Assembly (NCBI GenBank): GCA_016283745.1
Contig: JAEENM010000162.1
Coordinates: forward strand, 1 to 64,000
Reading direction: 5' to 3'
Source of the DNA: Bacteroidales bacterium
Lineage (GTDB): Bacteria; Bacteroidota; Bacteroidia; Bacteroidales; P3
Length of the DNA: 64,000 nucleotides
The translations under genes were made by a program, and so were the position numbers. Below, piece by piece: positions 39,750-51,555 of this stretch (its first letter is position 1; every line of letters starts with the position of its first letter). The notes under the pieces were generated by a model that worked only from the letters and a program-made list of their open reading frames with translations, had not been told where the DNA came from and ran no database searches.

Positions 39750-40742
39750 TTATTCTTTATCTAATTTATACTTTGATATATTCATTCCGAAATCCAGGTT
39801 TTTGGAAGCCACCAACTGTTCGAGTTCGTTGAGGGATTTCTTTCCGAAGTTTCTGAATTTCAGGAGGTCGGCTCTGTTGAAAGCCACAAGTTGGCCCAAA
39901 GTTTCGACTTCCGCGGCCTTGAGGCAGTTCAACGCACGCACCGAGAGGTCCATGTCCACGAGCTTGGTTTTGAGCAGCTGGCGGATATGCAGTGTGTTTT
40001 CGTCGAATTCCTCGCTGGTCTGGCGTGTCTCCACGTCGAGCGTGATGCGTTCGTCGGAGAACAGCATAAAATGCTGGATAAGTATTTTAGCGGCCTCTTT
40101 CAGCGCTTCCTTGGGGTGTATGGAGCCATCAGTCTGGATGTCAATTGTCAGTTTCTCGTAATCGGTTTTCTGTTCAACACGGTAGTTGTCCCACGAGTAC
40201 TGAACATTCTTTATAGGAGTGTGAATCGAATCAATGGCTATCACTCCGATAGGATCGGTGGTTTTCTTGTTCTCTTCCGACGGAACATATCCCCTGCCCT
40301 TTTCTATGCAAAGGTCCATATTGAGGGTTACGTTGGGTTCCATGTGGCATATCTCCAAATCGGGGTTGAGAACCTGGAAGCCGTTGAGGAATTCGTTCAG
40401 GTCGCCGGCTTTGAGGACGGTCTTTCCGGTGATGTTCACCGAAAGTCTTTCGCTCTCCTGATCCTCAATCTGGCGTTTGAAACGTATCTGTTTCAGTTTC
40501 AAAATGATGTCGGTCATATCCTCTACAACGCCGGGGATGGTGTCGAACTCGTGTTTAACACCGTCGATGCGTACCGAGGTTATTGCGAAACCTTCCAGCG
40601 AGTTGATAAGGATGCGGCGGAGCGCGTTGCCTATGGTGATACCGTAGCCGGGTTCAAGTGGACGAAATTCGAATACTCCGTGAAAATCATCCGATTCTAA
40701 CATGATAACCTTGTCAGGCTTCTGAAATGCTAATATTGACAT
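39750..40742 (-). CDS. rpoA: DNA-directed RNA polymerase subunit alpha
   Basis: [46 protein letters not shown]-terminal domain. Confidence 0.98.
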   Translation of the reverse strand: MSILAFQKPDKVIMLESDDFHGVFEFRPLEPGYGITIGNALRRILINSLEGFAITSVRIDGVKHEFDTIPGVVEDMTDIILKLKQIRFKRQIEDQESERLSVNITGKTVLKAGDLNEFLNGFQVLNPDLEICHMEPNVTLNMDLCIEKGRGYVPSEENKKTTDPIGVIAIDSIHTPIKNVQYSWDNYRVEQKTDYEKLTIDIQTDGSIHPKEALKEAAKILIQHFMLFSDERITLDVETRQTSEEFDENTLHIRQLLKTKLVDMDLSVRALNCLKAAEVETLGQLVAFNRADLLKFRNFGKKSLNELEQLVASKNLDFGMNISKYKLDKE

Positions 40743-40804
40743 TTGTTTCCTTTCGCTTTACTTCTTTTGTACTTGGTTTACTTGAGATTCAGACTATCCC
40801 GTTA

Positions 40805-41410
40805 TTATTTGGAGTACAACTCTACTATCAGTTGTTCCTGAATAGTTTCCGGAATGTCGGCACGCTGCGGGTAGTTGAGGAACTTGCCCGACATTGTGTT
40901 AGCGTCCCATTCCAACCAACTGTAGCGATTGGCGTTGCCTGCCAGCGAGTCGGTGATCACTTCCAAGGATTTGGAGCGTTCACGAACCGAAACCACGTCG
41001 CCTTCTTTCAGCGAGTAGGAAGGTATGTTCACCACTTTGCCGTTTACGGCGATGTGGGCGTGCGAAACGAGCTGACGGGCCTGAGCGCGGCTTCTTGCTA
41101 TGCCAAGGCGGTAAACCACGTTGTCCAGACGAGCCTCGATGAGCTGCAGCAGCACCTCACCGGTGATGCCTCCGCGACGCGAAGCTTCGTTGAACAGGTT
41201 GCGGAACTGTTTCTCCAGAATGCCGTAGGTGTATTTGGCTTTCTGTTTCTCTTTCAGCTGTGTGCCGTACTCCGACACTTTGCTGCGGTGACGGCTCTGG
41301 CCGTGCATTCCCGGAGGATATTTCTTTTTCTCGAAAGATTTGTCAGCGCCGAATATCGGCTCTCTGAATTTTCTTGCTATTTTTGTTTTTGGTCCAGTGT
41401 ATCTTGCCAT
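40805..41410 (-). CDS. rpsD: 30S ribosomal protein S4
   Basis: [21 protein letters not shown]...[10 protein letters not shown]. Confidence 0.98.
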   Translation of the reverse strand: MARYTGPKTKIARKFREPIFGADKSFEKKKYPPGMHGQSRHRSKVSEYGTQLKEKQKAKYTYGILEKQFRNLFNEASRRGGITGEVLLQLIEARLDNVVYRLGIARSRAQARQLVSHAHIAVNGKVVNIPSYSLKEGDVVSVRERSKSLEVITDSLAGNANRYSWLEWDANTMSGKFLNYPQRADIPETIQEQLIVELYSK

Positions 41411-41458
41411 TTTTACTAAAAATAAATGTTTATACTCTTTGTTCTTTCACACATCTCC

Positions 41459-41848
41459 TTACACGCGACGGCGTTTGGGGGGACGGCAACCATTGTGGGG
41501 CAGAGGTGTGATGTCGATGATCTCTGTCACTTCGATGCCGCAAGCGTCGATAGTTCTGATTGCGGATTCCCTTCCCGAACCCGGACCTTTTACGTAAGCT
41601 TTCACTTTGCGCAAGCCCAAATCGTAGGCTACCTTACCGCAATCTTCCGCAGCCATTTGAGCGGCGTACGGAGTGTTTTTCTTCGATCCTCTGAAGCCCA
41701 TTTTTCCGGCGGAGGACCAAGAAATCACTTGACCGGCATTGTTTGTCAACGAAATAATCACGTTGTTGAAAGAGGCGAATATGCACGCTCTTCCCGTTGG
41801 TTCAACTTTTACAACTCTTCTTTTGGTTGGTTTTGAAGTTTTTGCCAT
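41459..41848 (-). CDS. rpsK: 30S ribosomal protein S11
   Basis: Start reassigned to [35 protein letters not shown]. Confidence 0.97.
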   Translation of the reverse strand: MAKTSKPTKRRVVKVEPTGRACIFASFNNVIISLTNNAGQVISWSSAGKMGFRGSKKNTPYAAQMAAEDCGKVAYDLGLRKVKAYVKGPGSGRESAIRTIDACGIEVTEIIDITPLPHNGCRPPKRRRV

Positions 41849-41937
41849 TTCTTTGTTTTTCTTTTTTTTATTAAACCTTCTTTCTACCTTCGGCTCCGGT
41901 GTCAAAAATCTAATCCGCCAAAGGTCGCACCGCTTAA

Positions 41938-42318
41938 TTAGCCTTTAGGTGCTTTCTTTTTGTTAGCGATTGTTTTCTTCTTACCCTTACGAGTACGTGC
42001 ATTGTTCTTTGTGCTTTGTCCGCGCAGGGGCAGTCCCAGACGGTGGCGTATTCCTCTGTAGCATCCGATGTCCATCAGTCGTTTGATGTTCATCTGTACT
42101 TCGGAGCGCAATTCGCCTTCCACTTTGTACTGCTCGCCGATGATGTTACGGATAGCGTTCTGCTCATCATCCGACCAGTCTTGCACTTTCTTGTTCACAT
42201 CGATGCCTGCCTCGTTGAGTATTTTCTGGGCAGTGCTTCTTCCAATGCCATAGATATAGGTCAAGCCTATCTCTCCTCTTTTGTTTTTGGGTAAATCAAT
42301 ACCTGCAATTCTTGCCAT
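41938..42318 (-). CDS. rpsM: 30S ribosomal protein S13
   Basis: [26 protein letters not shown]...[13 protein letters not shown]. Confidence 0.98.
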   Translation of the reverse strand: MARIAGIDLPKNKRGEIGLTYIYGIGRSTAQKILNEAGIDVNKKVQDWSDDEQNAIRNIIGEQYKVEGELRSEVQMNIKRLMDIGCYRGIRHRLGLPLRGQSTKNNARTRKGKKKTIANKKKAPKG

Positions 42319-42348
42319 AAACTATTTATATTCTTGTTTAAATTTGTT

Positions 42349-42465
42349 TTATCCTTGTCTTTGTTTGTACTTAGGATTTTTTTTGTTGATTACATAAACA
42401 ACCCCTTTTCTGCGAACGACTTTGCATTCGGGGGATCTTTTCTTTACAGATGCTCTTACTTTCAT
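42349..42465 (-). CDS. rpmJ: 50S ribosomal protein L36 (absent from ORF track)
   Basis: Manual translation [38 protein letters not shown]-stop. Confidence 0.97.
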   Translation of the reverse strand: MKVRASVKKRSPECKVVRRKGVVYVINKKNPKYKQRQG

Positions 42466-42510
42466 TTTTTTCTTTTTTTATCTGTTTGTTTTTCTTTTTT
42501 TACTTCTTTC

Positions 42511-42729
42511 TTATTTGTGACGGTAGGTTATCCTGCCTTTTGTGAGGTCGTAGGGCGACATTTCCAGCTGTACCTTGTCGCCGGGCAGTATCTTGATGTA
42601 GTGCATGCGCATTTTGCCGGAAATGTTGGCTATTATCACATGGCCGTTTTCCAGTTCCACGCGGAACATCGCGTTGCCCAGAGCTTCGATTACGGTGCCA
42701 TCTACTTGAATCGGTGGTTGTTTTGCCAT
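42511..42729 (-). CDS. infA: Translation initiation factor IF-1
   Basis: [50 protein letters not shown]. Confidence 0.98.
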   Translation of the reverse strand: MAKQPPIQVDGTVIEALGNAMFRVELENGHVIIANISGKMRMHYIKILPGDKVQLEMSPYDLTKGRITYRHK

Positions 42730-42738
42730 TATCTTTAT

Positions 42739-43512
42739 TTATTTAATGTTTTCTATTGGTTCGAAGCTCGATAGGATGTCGGGAGCGTGCTTGCCTATGG
42801 CCACGTCGTGTTCGAAGTGTGCCGAGGGTTTGCCGTCCTTGGTCCTGCAGGTCCAGCCGTCCTCTTGCGAGAATTTCACGTTTTTGGAGCCGAGGTTTAT
42901 CATCGGTTCCACGGCTATCACCATTCCTTCTTTCAGCAGGGGGCCTGTGCCTTTCACACCGAAGTTGGACACGCTGGGGTCTTCGTGGAGTTTCAGTCCC
43001 ACCCCGTGACCGCAGAGCTCGCGCACCACGGTGTATCCGTTTTTCTCGCAGTGTGTCTGTATGGCGTGTCCTATGTCACCCACGCGGTTGCCCTCGACGC
43101 ATTTTTCGAGGCCGAGGTACAGCGCCTCTTTAGTCACTTTGAGCAGGCGGAGCACTTCGGGGCGCACCTCACCGCAGGTGAAGGTGTAGGCCGAGTCGCC
43201 TATGTAGCCGTTGAGGTTGGTGCCGCAGTCGATGGACACTATGTCGCCGTCCTTTATAAACATATCTTCGGAAGGTATGCCGTGTACGACCACATCGTTG
43301 ACGGAGATGCAAAGAGCTGCAGGAAAACCGTTGTAGCCTTTGAATACGGGTGTGGCACCGTTGTCCCTGATAAATTGTTCGCCAATTTTGTCAAGGAAGG
43401 CGGTGGTTACACCGGGCTTAACGTATTTTCCCACTTCCGCCAGTGTCTTTCCCACCAGCAGAGCGCTTTCGCGTATAAGCTCTATTTCCTCCTGTGTCTT
43501 CAGTCGTATCAT
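42739..43512 (-). CDS. map: Methionine aminopeptidase type I
   Basis: CISVNDVVVHGIP, GVGLKLHEDPSVSNFG, MVIAVEPMI. Confidence 0.97.
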   Translation of the reverse strand: MIRLKTQEEIELIRESALLVGKTLAEVGKYVKPGVTTAFLDKIGEQFIRDNGATPVFKGYNGFPAALCISVNDVVVHGIPSEDMFIKDGDIVSIDCGTNLNGYIGDSAYTFTCGEVRPEVLRLLKVTKEALYLGLEKCVEGNRVGDIGHAIQTHCEKNGYTVVRELCGHGVGLKLHEDPSVSNFGVKGTGPLLKEGMVIAVEPMINLGSKNVKFSQEDGWTCRTKDGKPSAHFEHDVAIGKHAPDILSSFEPIENIK

Positions 43513-43540
43513 TGCTTTTCCGAGAGTATATCTTTATCTT

Positions 43541-44878
43541 TTACGCTGAAATCGACATTGAGTTACGTCCTTTTATGCGTCCAGTCTTGGTGAGGCCGTC
43601 GTAGTGGCGCATCAGCAGGTGGCTTTCGATCTGCTGCAGGGTGTCGAGAATAACGCCCACCATAATCAGCAACGAGGTGCCGCCGTAGAACTGTGCGAAC
43701 TGTGCGTTAACCCCCATCAAACTCACTATTGCAGGCAATACTGCCACTATAGCAAGGAAAATGGAACCCGGAAGGGTTATCTTCGACAATATGTCTTCAA
43801 TGTATTCCGCAGTTTTCTTGCCGGGCTTGACTCCGGGAATGAAACCTCCGTTTTTCTTCATATCCTCAGCCATCTGGTTGGGGTTGATGGAGATAGCAGT
43901 ATAGAAATACGTGAAGGCTATAATCATCAGACCGAAAATAAGGTTGTACCAGAATCCGTTGAAATTGGTTATTGCCGCTCCAAATGCAGAATCCTGTACT
44001 CCTGGTATCAGTGCCGGTATGAACATGATTGCCTGGGCAAAAATGATAGGCATCACACCAGCGGCGTTCACTTTCAAGGGTATGTACTGGCGCACACCAC
44101 CGTACTGTTTGTTGCCAACTATGCGTTTGGCGTATTGCACCGGTATTCTGCGTGTTCCTTGCACAAGCAATATGCAAAGCAGAATAACCACAAGCAGAAC
44201 CACAAGCTCGATGATAAGCATCATTGGTCTGCCCCATCTAACAACTATTTCACCAAATAAAGCATGGGGTAGACGGGCGATGATACCAATCATGATAAGA
44301 AGCGATATTCCGTTGCCTACACCTTTGTCGGTAATACGCTCACCAAGCCACATCACGAACAGTGTGCCGGAGGTGAGTATAATAATGCACGACAACCAGA
44401 ACAGAAATCCGGGTGCCGATCCGTCGAACGGGTAGAACGCCGTAGAACTAGCACCCAGCTGGTATCTCATATTGATGATATAGGCGGGAGCTTGTACCAC
44501 AGTGACTACAATTGTAAGCAAACGTGTAATCTGGTTCATCTTGCGACGTCCGCTCTCGCCTTCGCGCTGCATTTTCTGGAAATAGGGTATCACCATAACA
44601 AACAGCTGTATCACGATGGATGCAGTGATGTAAGGCATAATACCGAGTGCGAAAATGGAGGCGTGGGAGAACGCACCACCAGAGAACATGTTCAACAAGC
44701 CCAACAAACCGTTGCTGGTCTTATCCTGGAAAACTGTCAACTCGTTTGGGTCAACTCCAGGAAGGACAACGTAGCATCCGATACGGTACACCAGCACGAG
44801 GCCGAGGGTGTAGAGTATGCGCTTGCGCAGATCCTCGATCGCCCAAATGTTCTTTAGTGTTGTTATCAGTTTCTTCAT
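43541..44878 (-). CDS. secY: Preprotein translocase subunit SecY
   Basis: Ten-TM pattern; RIGCYVVLPGVDP; GERITDKGVGNGISLLIMIGI. Confidence 0.97.
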   Translation of the reverse strand: MKKLITTLKNIWAIEDLRKRILYTLGLVLVYRIGCYVVLPGVDPNELTVFQDKTSNGLLGLLNMFSGGAFSHASIFALGIMPYITASIVIQLFVMVIPYFQKMQREGESGRRKMNQITRLLTIVVTVVQAPAYIINMRYQLGASSTAFYPFDGSAPGFLFWLSCIIILTSGTLFVMWLGERITDKGVGNGISLLIMIGIIARLPHALFGEIVVRWGRPMMLIIELVVLLVVILLCILLVQGTRRIPVQYAKRIVGNKQYGGVRQYIPLKVNAAGVMPIIFAQAIMFIPALIPGVQDSAFGAAITNFNGFWYNLIFGLMIIAFTYFYTAISINPNQMAEDMKKNGGFIPGVKPGKKTAEYIEDILSKITLPGSIFLAIVAVLPAIVSLMGVNAQFAQFYGGTSLLIMVGVILDTLQQIESHLLMRHYDGLTKTGRIKGRNSMSISA

Positions 44879-44887
44879 AAAATGTTA

Positions 44888-45334
44888 TTAGATTACAGTT
44901 ACTACTCCACCTTTTTCTTCGATGGCTTTCTTTGCGGCTTCGGAGAAAGCGTGTGCCGTCACGTTGATTTTGGCGTTGAGTTCGCCGCGTCCGAGAATTT
45001 TCACCTTGTCGTTGCCGGAAAGGAGTCCATTCTGTTTCAGCACTTCGAGGTCGAAATTTTCGATCTGTTTGGCTTCGTTCAGCTTGTTGAGCACGTCGAT
45101 GTTGATGCCGACGTATTCAACTCTGTTGATGTTTTTGAAACCGAACTTGGGCAGACGTCTGTAGATGGGCATCTGGCCGCCTTCGAATCCAATTTTGCGG
45201 GAATAGCCGGAACGTGCTTTGGCGCCTTTGTGTCCGCGTGTGGATGTGCCGCCTTTACCGGATCCCTGACCTCTACCCACTCTTTTGGAGTGTTTTACCG
45301 AACCTTTTGCAGGTTTTAAACTACTTAAATTCAT
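44888..45334 (-). CDS. rplO: 50S ribosomal protein L15
   Basis: KHSKRVGRGQGSGKGGTSTRGHKGAKARSG. Confidence 0.97.
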   Translation of the reverse strand: MNLSSLKPAKGSVKHSKRVGRGQGSGKGGTSTRGHKGAKARSGYSRKIGFEGGQMPIYRRLPKFGFKNINRVEYVGINIDVLNKLNEAKQIENFDLEVLKQNGLLSGNDKVKILGRGELNAKINVTAHAFSEAAKKAIEEKGGVVTVI

Positions 45335-45362
45335 ATCTGTTTCTAAAAATTATCGGTGTTAC

Positions 45363-45542
45363 TTAAATTTCTTCTACTGTGATCAGATGTTTCACTTTCT
45401 CAATCATGCCGAGGATCTCGGGGGTTGCCTGTACCTCTTTGGTGTGGTTGATTCTGTGCAATCCCAGTGCTTCCAAAGTTCTTTTTTGGCGAGCAGGACG
45501 ACCAATCTTGCTTTTTACCTGTTTTATTTTTAATGTCTTCAT
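45363..45542 (-). CDS. rpmD: 50S ribosomal protein L30 (absent from ORF track)
   Basis: Manual translation MKTLKIKQVKSKIGRPARQKRTLEALGLHRINHTKEVQATPEILGMIEKVKHLITVEEI-stop. Confidence 0.96.
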   Translation of the reverse strand: MKTLKIKQVKSKIGRPARQKRTLEALGLHRINHTKEVQATPEILGMIEKVKHLITVEEI

Positions 45543-45565
45543 CTCGATGTGTAATTAGTCGTTAT

Positions 45566-46084
45566 TTATCCGTTGAAAACTTTATCAAGCGTAATGCCGC
45601 GCAGCTGAGCCACGGTGTAGGGGTCTTTCATCTGGAGCAGTGCGTTGATGGTTGCCTTTACCACGCTGTGGGGGTTCGACGAGCCTTTGGATTTGGCCAG
45701 CACGTCTTTCACTCCAACGCTCTCCAGCACGGCACGCATGGCGCCGCCGGCGATAACGCCGGTACCGGGGGCTGCGGGTTTCAGGAACACTTTCGCTCCG
45801 CTGTATTTGCCTATCTGTTCGTGGGGGATGGTGCCTTTCAGCACGGGGACCTTGATGAGGTTTTTCTTGGCGTCGTCGACACCTTTCTGAACGGCTGTCG
45901 TCACTTCCTTGGCTTTGCCGAGGCCGTAACCCACAACGCCGTTTTCGTCGCCTACTACTACGATGGCTGCGAAGCTGAAGGTTCTACCACCTTTGGTAAC
46001 CTTGGTTACTCTGTTTATTGCTACAAGACGGTCTTTTAATTCGATCTCGCTTGATTTGACTCTTTTTACGTTTACTTCTGCCAT
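45566..46084 (-). CDS. rpsE: 30S ribosomal protein S5
   Basis: [44 protein letters not shown]. Confidence 0.98.
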   Translation of the reverse strand: MAEVNVKRVKSSEIELKDRLVAINRVTKVTKGGRTFSFAAIVVVGDENGVVGYGLGKAKEVTTAVQKGVDDAKKNLIKVPVLKGTIPHEQIGKYSGAKVFLKPAAPGTGVIAGGAMRAVLESVGVKDVLAKSKGSSNPHSVVKATINALLQMKDPYTVAQLRGITLDKVFNG

Positions 46085-46090
46085 AACTTT

Positions 46091-46444
46091 TTAGAATTTT
46101 AATCCTCCTTCTCTGGCTGCGTCAGCCAACGATTTAACACGTCCGTGGTACAGGTAGCCGTTGCGGTCGAATACTACGGAATTGATTCCTGCGGCTATAG
46201 CTCTTTCGGCAATTGCTTTGCCTACTTTGGCTGCCACTTCGGTTTTGGTGCCTTGTTTGTCGAAACTTTTCTCCAAGGAGGAGGCGGCCACCATTGTTAC
46301 ACCTTTGTCGTCATTTATTACCTGGGCGTATATCTCTTTGTTGCTTCTGAATACGGTCAGGCGGGGGGTTGCTTCTGTTCCGCTCACTTTATGACGAATT
46401 CTGTATTTGATTTTTGTTCTTCTTATGTCTTTTTGTGTTGCCAT
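46091..46444 (-). CDS. rplR: 50S ribosomal protein L18
   Basis: [24 protein letters not shown]...[26 protein letters not shown]. Confidence 0.97.
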   Translation of the reverse strand: MATQKDIRRTKIKYRIRHKVSGTEATPRLTVFRSNKEIYAQVINDDKGVTMVAASSLEKSFDKQGTKTEVAAKVGKAIAERAIAAGINSVVFDRNGYLYHGRVKSLADAAREGGLKF

Positions 46445-46478
46445 TAGTATCTGATTTTTCTTGTTGTTATACTAATTG

Positions 46479-47039
46479 TTATTTAGCGGCTGCTTTACCT
46501 GCTTTCTTGCGTACCACTTCACCCTGGAATCGTATGCCTTTTCCTTTGTAGGGTTCAGGTTTGCGCAGCGAGCGTATCTTGGCTGCCACCTGACCGAGCA
46601 GTTGTTTGTCTGCCGAGGTCATTATTATCAGGGGGTTCTTACCCTTTTCCGATATAGTCTCAACTTTTATCTCGTTGGGGAGTTCGAAGAAAATGGTGTG
46701 GGAGTATCCCAGAGCCATTTCGAGCACCTGGCCTTGGGCCTGTACTTTGTAGCCCACGCCTATCACTTCCTGAACGACTTTGAAGCCTGTTGTCACGCCG
46801 GTAACCATGTTGTTCACCAGTGCGCGGTAGAGGCCGTGCTGGGCTCTGTGGGCTTTGTCGTCGCTGGAGCGTGTCAGTGTCAGTTCTCCGTTGTCCTTGT
46901 CGAGAGACAAGCTGATGCTGGGGTCCACCTTTTGCGTGAGTTCGCCTTTTGGACCCTTTACCGTAACCACGTTTTCGGGAGATACGGATATTTCTACTCC
47001 TTTTTCGATTTTAATCGGTAATTTGCCTATTCTTGACAT
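46479..47039 (-). CDS. rplF: 50S ribosomal protein L6
   Basis: MSRIGKLPIKIEKGVEISVSPENVVTVKGPKGEL; PEPYKGKGIRFQGEVVRKKAGKA. Confidence 0.98.
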   Translation of the reverse strand: MSRIGKLPIKIEKGVEISVSPENVVTVKGPKGELTQKVDPSISLSLDKDNGELTLTRSSDDKAHRAQHGLYRALVNNMVTGVTTGFKVVQEVIGVGYKVQAQGQVLEMALGYSHTIFFELPNEIKVETISEKGKNPLIIMTSADKQLLGQVAAKIRSLRKPEPYKGKGIRFQGEVVRKKAGKAAAK

Positions 47040-47065
47040 TTCTTGTTTTCTCCTTTTTTATGGAT

Positions 47066-47464
47066 TTAGCTTATGTAACACAACACTTCGCCTCCGACGT
47101 TGAGGTTCTTGGCCTCTTTGTCGGTCATAAGGCCTTTCGATGTGGATATGATAGCTATGCCTAATCCGTTCAACACTCTTGGCATTTCGTCCACGCCTAC
47201 GTATTTTCTCAATCCCGGGCTGCTCACGCGTGTGAGGTTGGATATGGCCGGCATTTTGGTCACGGGGTGGTATTTCAATGCTATTTTAATTGTCTGATGT
47301 TTGGTTTCCTCGTCGAATTTGTAGTTGAGGATGTAGCCTTTCTCGAACAGTATTTTGGTCATTTCCTTTTTCAGGTTCGAGGCCGGTATTTCCACTACTC
47401 TGTGTTTCGCCATTATGGCGTTTCTCATCCGAGTCAGATAATCTGCAATTGGATCTGTTACCAT
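47066..47464 (-). CDS. rpsH: 30S ribosomal protein S8
   Basis: [21 protein letters not shown]...[33 protein letters not shown]. Confidence 0.98.
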   Translation of the reverse strand: MVTDPIADYLTRMRNAIMAKHRVVEIPASNLKKEMTKILFEKGYILNYKFDEETKHQTIKIALKYHPVTKMPAISNLTRVSSPGLRKYVGVDEMPRVLNGLGIAIISTSKGLMTDKEAKNLNVGGEVLCYIS

Positions 47465-47506
47465 TTCTTGCTGTTTTTTAATGTTTAATGCTTTATTTAC
47501 TTCTTG

Positions 47507-47806
47507 TTACCAGCTTGCTTTCTTTACGCCGGGGATAAGGCCGGAGATGGCCATTTCGCGGAAATTGATACGCGATATGCCGAACTGGCGCATGTATCCT
47601 TTGGGGCGGCCTGTGAGCTGGCAGCGGTTGTGAAGGCGCACGGGAAGTGCGTTCTTGGGCAGTTTCTGCAGTGCCACCACTGCTGCCTCTACTTCTTCGG
47701 GGGTGCCTTTGCGTACCTGCTCTTTAAGGGCAGCGCGTTTTGCCGCATAGCGGGCAACCATTTTTTCTCTTTTGCGTTCTCTCGCTTTTATTGATTCTTT
47801 TGCCAT
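47507..47806 (-). CDS. rpsN: 30S ribosomal protein S14
   Basis: [29 protein letters not shown]. Confidence 0.97.
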   Translation of the reverse strand: MAKESIKARERKREKMVARYAAKRAALKEQVRKGTPEEVEAAVVALQKLPKNALPVRLHNRCQLTGRPKGYMRQFGISRINFREMAISGLIPGVKKASW

Positions 47807-47812
47807 TTCTTA

Positions 47813-48370
47813 TTATTTTTGATTTTTGAATGGTAAGCCAAATTGTTTCAACAGCGACATTGCTTCCTTGTCGGTCTTGGCCGATGTCACGAAAGTGATG
47901 TCCATTCCCTGGATGCGGCCGATTTTGTCGATGTCGATCTCGGGGAATATGATTTGCTCGGAGATGCCGAAGGTGTAGTTTCCGCGACCGTCGAAGCCTT
48001 TGTCGTTGATGCCCCTGAAGTCTCTGATACGGGGGATGGAGGCTGTTATCAGACGTTCGAGAAACTCGTACATGCGTTCGCCGCGGAGGGTTACGCGCAC
48101 TCCGATGGGCATTCCTCTTCTGAGTTTGAAGTTGGAGATGTCTTTTTTGGACTTGGTGGCTACGGCTTTCTGGCCGGCTATCAGCGTCATTTCGTCGATA
48201 CCCTGGTCGATGACCTTCTTGTCGGCGATGGCTGCCTTGCCCAGACCTTGGTTAAGGGATATCTTGAGCAGGCGCGGCACTTGCATTACAGTCTTGTAGC
48301 CGTACTCTTTCATCAAAGAAGGAACGATCTCTTCCTTGTATTTCTTTTTTAATGTTACTTGATAATCCAT
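47813..48370 (-). CDS. rplE: 50S ribosomal protein L5
   Basis: [36 protein letters not shown]. Confidence 0.97.
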   Translation of the reverse strand: MDYQVTLKKKYKEEIVPSLMKEYGYKTVMQVPRLLKISLNQGLGKAAIADKKVIDQGIDEMTLIAGQKAVATKSKKDISNFKLRRGMPIGVRVTLRGERMYEFLERLITASIPRIRDFRGINDKGFDGRGNYTFGISEQIIFPEIDIDKIGRIQGMDITFVTSAKTDKEAMSLLKQFGLPFKNQK

Positions 48371-48371
48371 A

Positions 48372-48686
48372 TTACTTTATTACCTCCCCTGATTTTTTAG
48401 AATAACGTACTAATTTACCTGTTTTTTCGTCGATTCTCCTACCAATTCTTGTGGGTACGTTGTTTTCCATAACCATAAGGTTGGAGATGTGGATGGAAGC
48501 TTCTTTCTCTACTATGCCTCCCTGGGTGTTCTTAGCATTGGGTTTGGTGTGTTTTTTCACAATGTTGACACCTTCCACGATGGCTCGATTCTTTTCGGGA
48601 TACACTTTGAGCACTCTGCCGACCGAGCCTTTGTCATCGCCGGCTATCACTTTTACAGTGTCCCCTTTCTTTACGTGCAGTTTCAT
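48372..48686 (-). CDS. rplX: 50S ribosomal protein L24
   Basis: [45 protein letters not shown]. Confidence 0.97.
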   Translation of the reverse strand: MKLHVKKGDTVKVIAGDDKGSVGRVLKVYPEKNRAIVEGVNIVKKHTKPNAKNTQGGIVEKEASIHISNLMVMENNVPTRIGRRIDEKTGKLVRYSKKSGEVIK

Positions 48687-48711
48687 ATTGTCTCTTGCGT
48701 TTTTTTAATGT

Positions 48712-49080
48712 TTATAAAACTTCGGGTGCCAAGGATACAATTTTCATGTATTGTTTCTCGCGCAGCTCGCGTGCCACGGGTCCGAAGATACGGGTTCCGC
48801 GGAGCTCGTCGGCTGGTGTGAGCAGCACGCAGGCGTTGTCGTCGAAGCGGATGTATGATCCGTCGGCGCGTCTCACCTCTTTCTTGGTGCGTACCACCAC
48901 GGCTTTCGAAACAGCTCCCTTTTTGATGTTACCTGATGGGATGGCGTCTTTTATGGCCACCACGATTTTGTCGCCGATGGAGGCATATCTTTTCTTGGTG
49001 CCTCCCAGTACTCTGATGCACAGCGCGCTCTTGGCTCCGCTGTTGTCAGCGACGGTCATTCTTGTTTCTTGCTGTATCAT
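48712..49080 (-). CDS. rplN: 50S ribosomal protein L14
   Basis: [44 protein letters not shown]. Confidence 0.98.
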   Translation of the reverse strand: MIQQETRMTVADNSGAKSALCIRVLGGTKKRYASIGDKIVVAIKDAIPSGNIKKGAVSKAVVVRTKKEVRRADGSYIRFDDNACVLLTPADELRGTRIFGPVARELREKQYMKIVSLAPEVL

Positions 49081-49082
49081 AA

Positions 49083-49337
49083 TTATTTAGCTCTTTCTAT
49101 TATTTCAACTAATCTCCAACATTTGTTTTTGCTCAACGGACGTGTCTCCATTATGCGAACAAAATCTCCGATGTTGCATTCGTTCTTCTCGTCGTGAGCC
49201 ATGAACTTGGTGCTTTTCTTCACGAATTTACCGTACTTGGGGTGTTTCACCTTACGTTCTACGAGCACCACGATGGATTTTTCCATCTTATTGCTTACAA
49301 CGGTTCCGAGTCTTTCTTTTCTTAAGTTTCTTTCCAT
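49083..49337 (-). CDS. rpsQ: 30S ribosomal protein S17
   Basis: [45 protein letters not shown]. Confidence 0.97.
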   Translation of the reverse strand: MERNLRKERLGTVVSNKMEKSIVVLVERKVKHPKYGKFVKKSTKFMAHDEKNECNIGDFVRIMETRPLSKNKCWRLVEIIERAK

Positions 49338-49358
49338 TTTTTGCTTCGGATTTGTTTA

Positions 49359-49565
49359 CTATTTGGCTTCCCCTTCTATTTCGCGGCGGCGAAGTTCGGT
49401 GAGGCAGCGTGCTATAGTTTTTCTACTTTCTTTTATTTTATTGGGGTTTTCGATTGGCGAAACGGCATGGTTCAGTTTCATTTTCAGAAGCATGTCGCGC
49501 TCAACGTCCAACTTCTCTTTTATTTCGGCTGTAGAAAGCTCTTTCAATACTAACTTGTTTTTCAT
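49359..49565 (-). CDS. rpmC: 50S ribosomal protein L29
   Basis: LSTAEIKEKLDVERDMLLKMKLNHAVSPIENPNKIKESRKTIARCLTELR. Confidence 0.95.
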   Translation of the reverse strand: MKNKLVLKELSTAEIKEKLDVERDMLLKMKLNHAVSPIENPNKIKESRKTIARCLTELRRREIEGEAK

Positions 49566-49580
49566 CTCTTGCTTGTTTTA

Positions 49581-50003
49581 TTATTCTTCAACATAATCGC
49601 GTTTTACGACGAATTTTGTTGTGATGGGCAGTTTCTGGGCTGCGAGGCGCAGAGCTTCTTTTGCCACTTCCATCGGAACGCCTTCGGCTTCGAAGAGTAT
49701 TGTTCCGGGCATTACTCTTGCCACGAAGTATTCGGGCGCACCCTTACCTTTACCCATACGCACCTCGTTAGGTTTCTTGGTGATGGGTTTGTCGGGGAAT
49801 ATGCGTATCCATATCTGTCCTTCACGTTTCATGTGACGGGTTACCGCTTGACGTGCAGCCTCTATTTGTCTTCCCGTGATAAAACACGTCTCAAGGGATT
49901 TGATACCGAAGGTACCGAAGGCGAGTTCGTAGCCTCTGTGGGCGTTGCCTTTAATTTTCCCTTTCTGCTGCTTCCTATATTTTGTTTTTTTCGGCTGTAA
50001 CAT
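49581..50003 (-). CDS. rplP: 50S ribosomal protein L16
   Basis: [38 protein letters not shown]. Confidence 0.98.
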   Translation of the reverse strand: MLQPKKTKYRKQQKGKIKGNAHRGYELAFGTFGIKSLETCFITGRQIEAARQAVTRHMKREGQIWIRIFPDKPITKKPNEVRMGKGKGAPEYFVARVMPGTILFEAEGVPMEVAKEALRLAAQKLPITTKFVVKRDYVEE

Positions 50004-50027
50004 TGTTACTTTTCTTTATTGGATTTT

Positions 50028-50765
50028 TTAACCTTTATTATTTCTTGTTCTTCTTGCGCGGGGTGCGGGTGCCGACTGGCGTGCTCCGCCGCGTCTTTCG
50101 CGAGTCTGTCCGCCCACTGTGGAGGGTACAAGCTCCTGTTTGCCGTAAACTATGCCGCGGCAGATCCACACTTTGACGCCGATGCGTCCGTAGGTGGTGT
50201 GGGCTTCGGCCTGCGAGTAGTCGATGTCGGCGCGCAGGGTGTGCAGAGGTGTTCTGCCTTCTTTGTAGTGCTCGCTACGGGCTATCTCGGCACCGCCAAT
50301 ACGTCCGGAGATGGAGACTTTTATGCCTTCGGCTCCCACGCGCATTGTGGACGAGATGGCTGTTTTGATGGCTTTGCGGTATTGTACGCGGCCTTCGATC
50401 TGACGGGCTATGTTCTGGGCTACCAGGACGGCGTCGGTTTCGGGGCGTTTCACCTCAAACACGTTGATCTGCACATCTTTGCCAGTGAGTTTCTTCAGCT
50501 CTTCTTTCAGTATGTCCACGTCGCTGCCGTTGCGGCCTATCACGAGACCCGGTCTTGCCGAGTTGATGGTGACTGTGAGGAGCTTCAGGGTTCTCTCGAT
50601 GTATATTTTCGATACGCTGGCTTTGGCCAGACGGACGCTCAGGTATTTGCGGATTTTGTTGTCCTCTACCAGCTTGGGTCCGAATTTCCTGCCACCATAC
50701 CAGTTGGAATCCCATCCTCTTATGATTCCTAATCTGTTTCCTATTGGGTTAGTTTTCTGTCCCAT
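50028..50765 (-). CDS. rpsC: 30S ribosomal protein S3
   Basis: [44 protein letters not shown]. Confidence 0.98.
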   Translation of the reverse strand: MGQKTNPIGNRLGIIRGWDSNWYGGRKFGPKLVEDNKIRKYLSVRLAKASVSKIYIERTLKLLTVTINSARPGLVIGRNGSDVDILKEELKKLTGKDVQINVFEVKRPETDAVLVAQNIARQIEGRVQYRKAIKTAISSTMRVGAEGIKVSISGRIGGAEIARSEHYKEGRTPLHTLRADIDYSQAEAHTTYGRIGVKVWICRGIVYGKQELVPSTVGGQTRERRGGARQSAPAPRARRTRNNKG

Positions 50766-50792
50766 TCTTTATTCTCTTTGTTTTTACTGTTT

Positions 50793-51236
50793 TTATTCTG
50801 CTGCTTCTTGAGTAGCTTCTTCTTTATTCTGAGCTTTTTCTTCTGTTCTGTTGCCCAGTACCATGGTTATGTGGTTGGAACGTTTTCTTATTCTGTAACC
50901 TCTACCCTGCGGTGCTGTGCGGAGGCGTTTCATCGAGCGGCCGCCGTCAACCATGATGGTTTTCACGTACAGCTTGTTGTCTTCGATGCGTTGGCCTTCG
51001 TTTTTGTTCTGCCAGTTGGCTATTGCCGACAGAAGGAGCTTGCGCATTTTGGGGGCGGATTCTCTTGGGCAGTATTGCAGTACTCCAAGGGCTTTGTCCA
51101 CGTCCAGACCTCTAATCATATCAGCCACAAGTCTCGTTTTGCGGGGCGATGTCGGATTGTTCATCAGCTTCGCCATGTAAACGGTTTTCTTGGCTTCCTT
51201 GCGTGCTTCGGCACTATTGTGTTTTCTTTGTCCCAT
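50793..51236 (-). CDS. rplV: 50S ribosomal protein L22
   Basis: NNPTSPRKTRLVADMIRGLDVDKALGVLQ; RTAPQGRGYRIRKRSNHITMVL. Confidence 0.97.
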   Translation of the reverse strand: MGQRKHNSAEARKEAKKTVYMAKLMNNPTSPRKTRLVADMIRGLDVDKALGVLQYCPRESAPKMRKLLLSAIANWQNKNEGQRIEDNKLYVKTIMVDGGRSMKRLRTAPQGRGYRIRKRSNHITMVLGNRTEEKAQNKEEATQEAAE

Positions 51237-51250
51237 TTCTGCGAATAGTT

Positions 51251-51529
51251 TTATTTGTTTCCTTTATCTTTTTGTCCTGCGTGTCCGCGGAAAATTCGTG
51301 TGGGGGCAAATTCTCCCAATTTGTGTCCAACCATGTTTTCGGTTACATACACGGGTATGAATTTGTTTCCGTTATGAACTGCTATGGTCTGTCCCACGAA
51401 ATCGGGGGATATCATCGAGGCGCGCGACCAAGTCTTGATGGTCACTTTCTTGTTGGATTGTGCGGCCTCTACCACTCTTTTTTCCAGTTTGTGGAATATG
51501 TACGGACCTTTTTTTAATGAACGACTCAT
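51251..51529 (-). CDS. rpsS: 30S ribosomal protein S19
   Basis: [64 protein letters not shown]. Confidence 0.98.
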   Translation of the reverse strand: MSRSLKKGPYIFHKLEKRVVEAAQSNKKVTIKTWSRASMISPDFVGQTIAVHNGNKFIPVYVTENMVGHKLGEFAPTRIFRGHAGQKDKGNK

Positions 51530-51555
51530 CTCTTTTTACTTTTTGTTAATCGTTG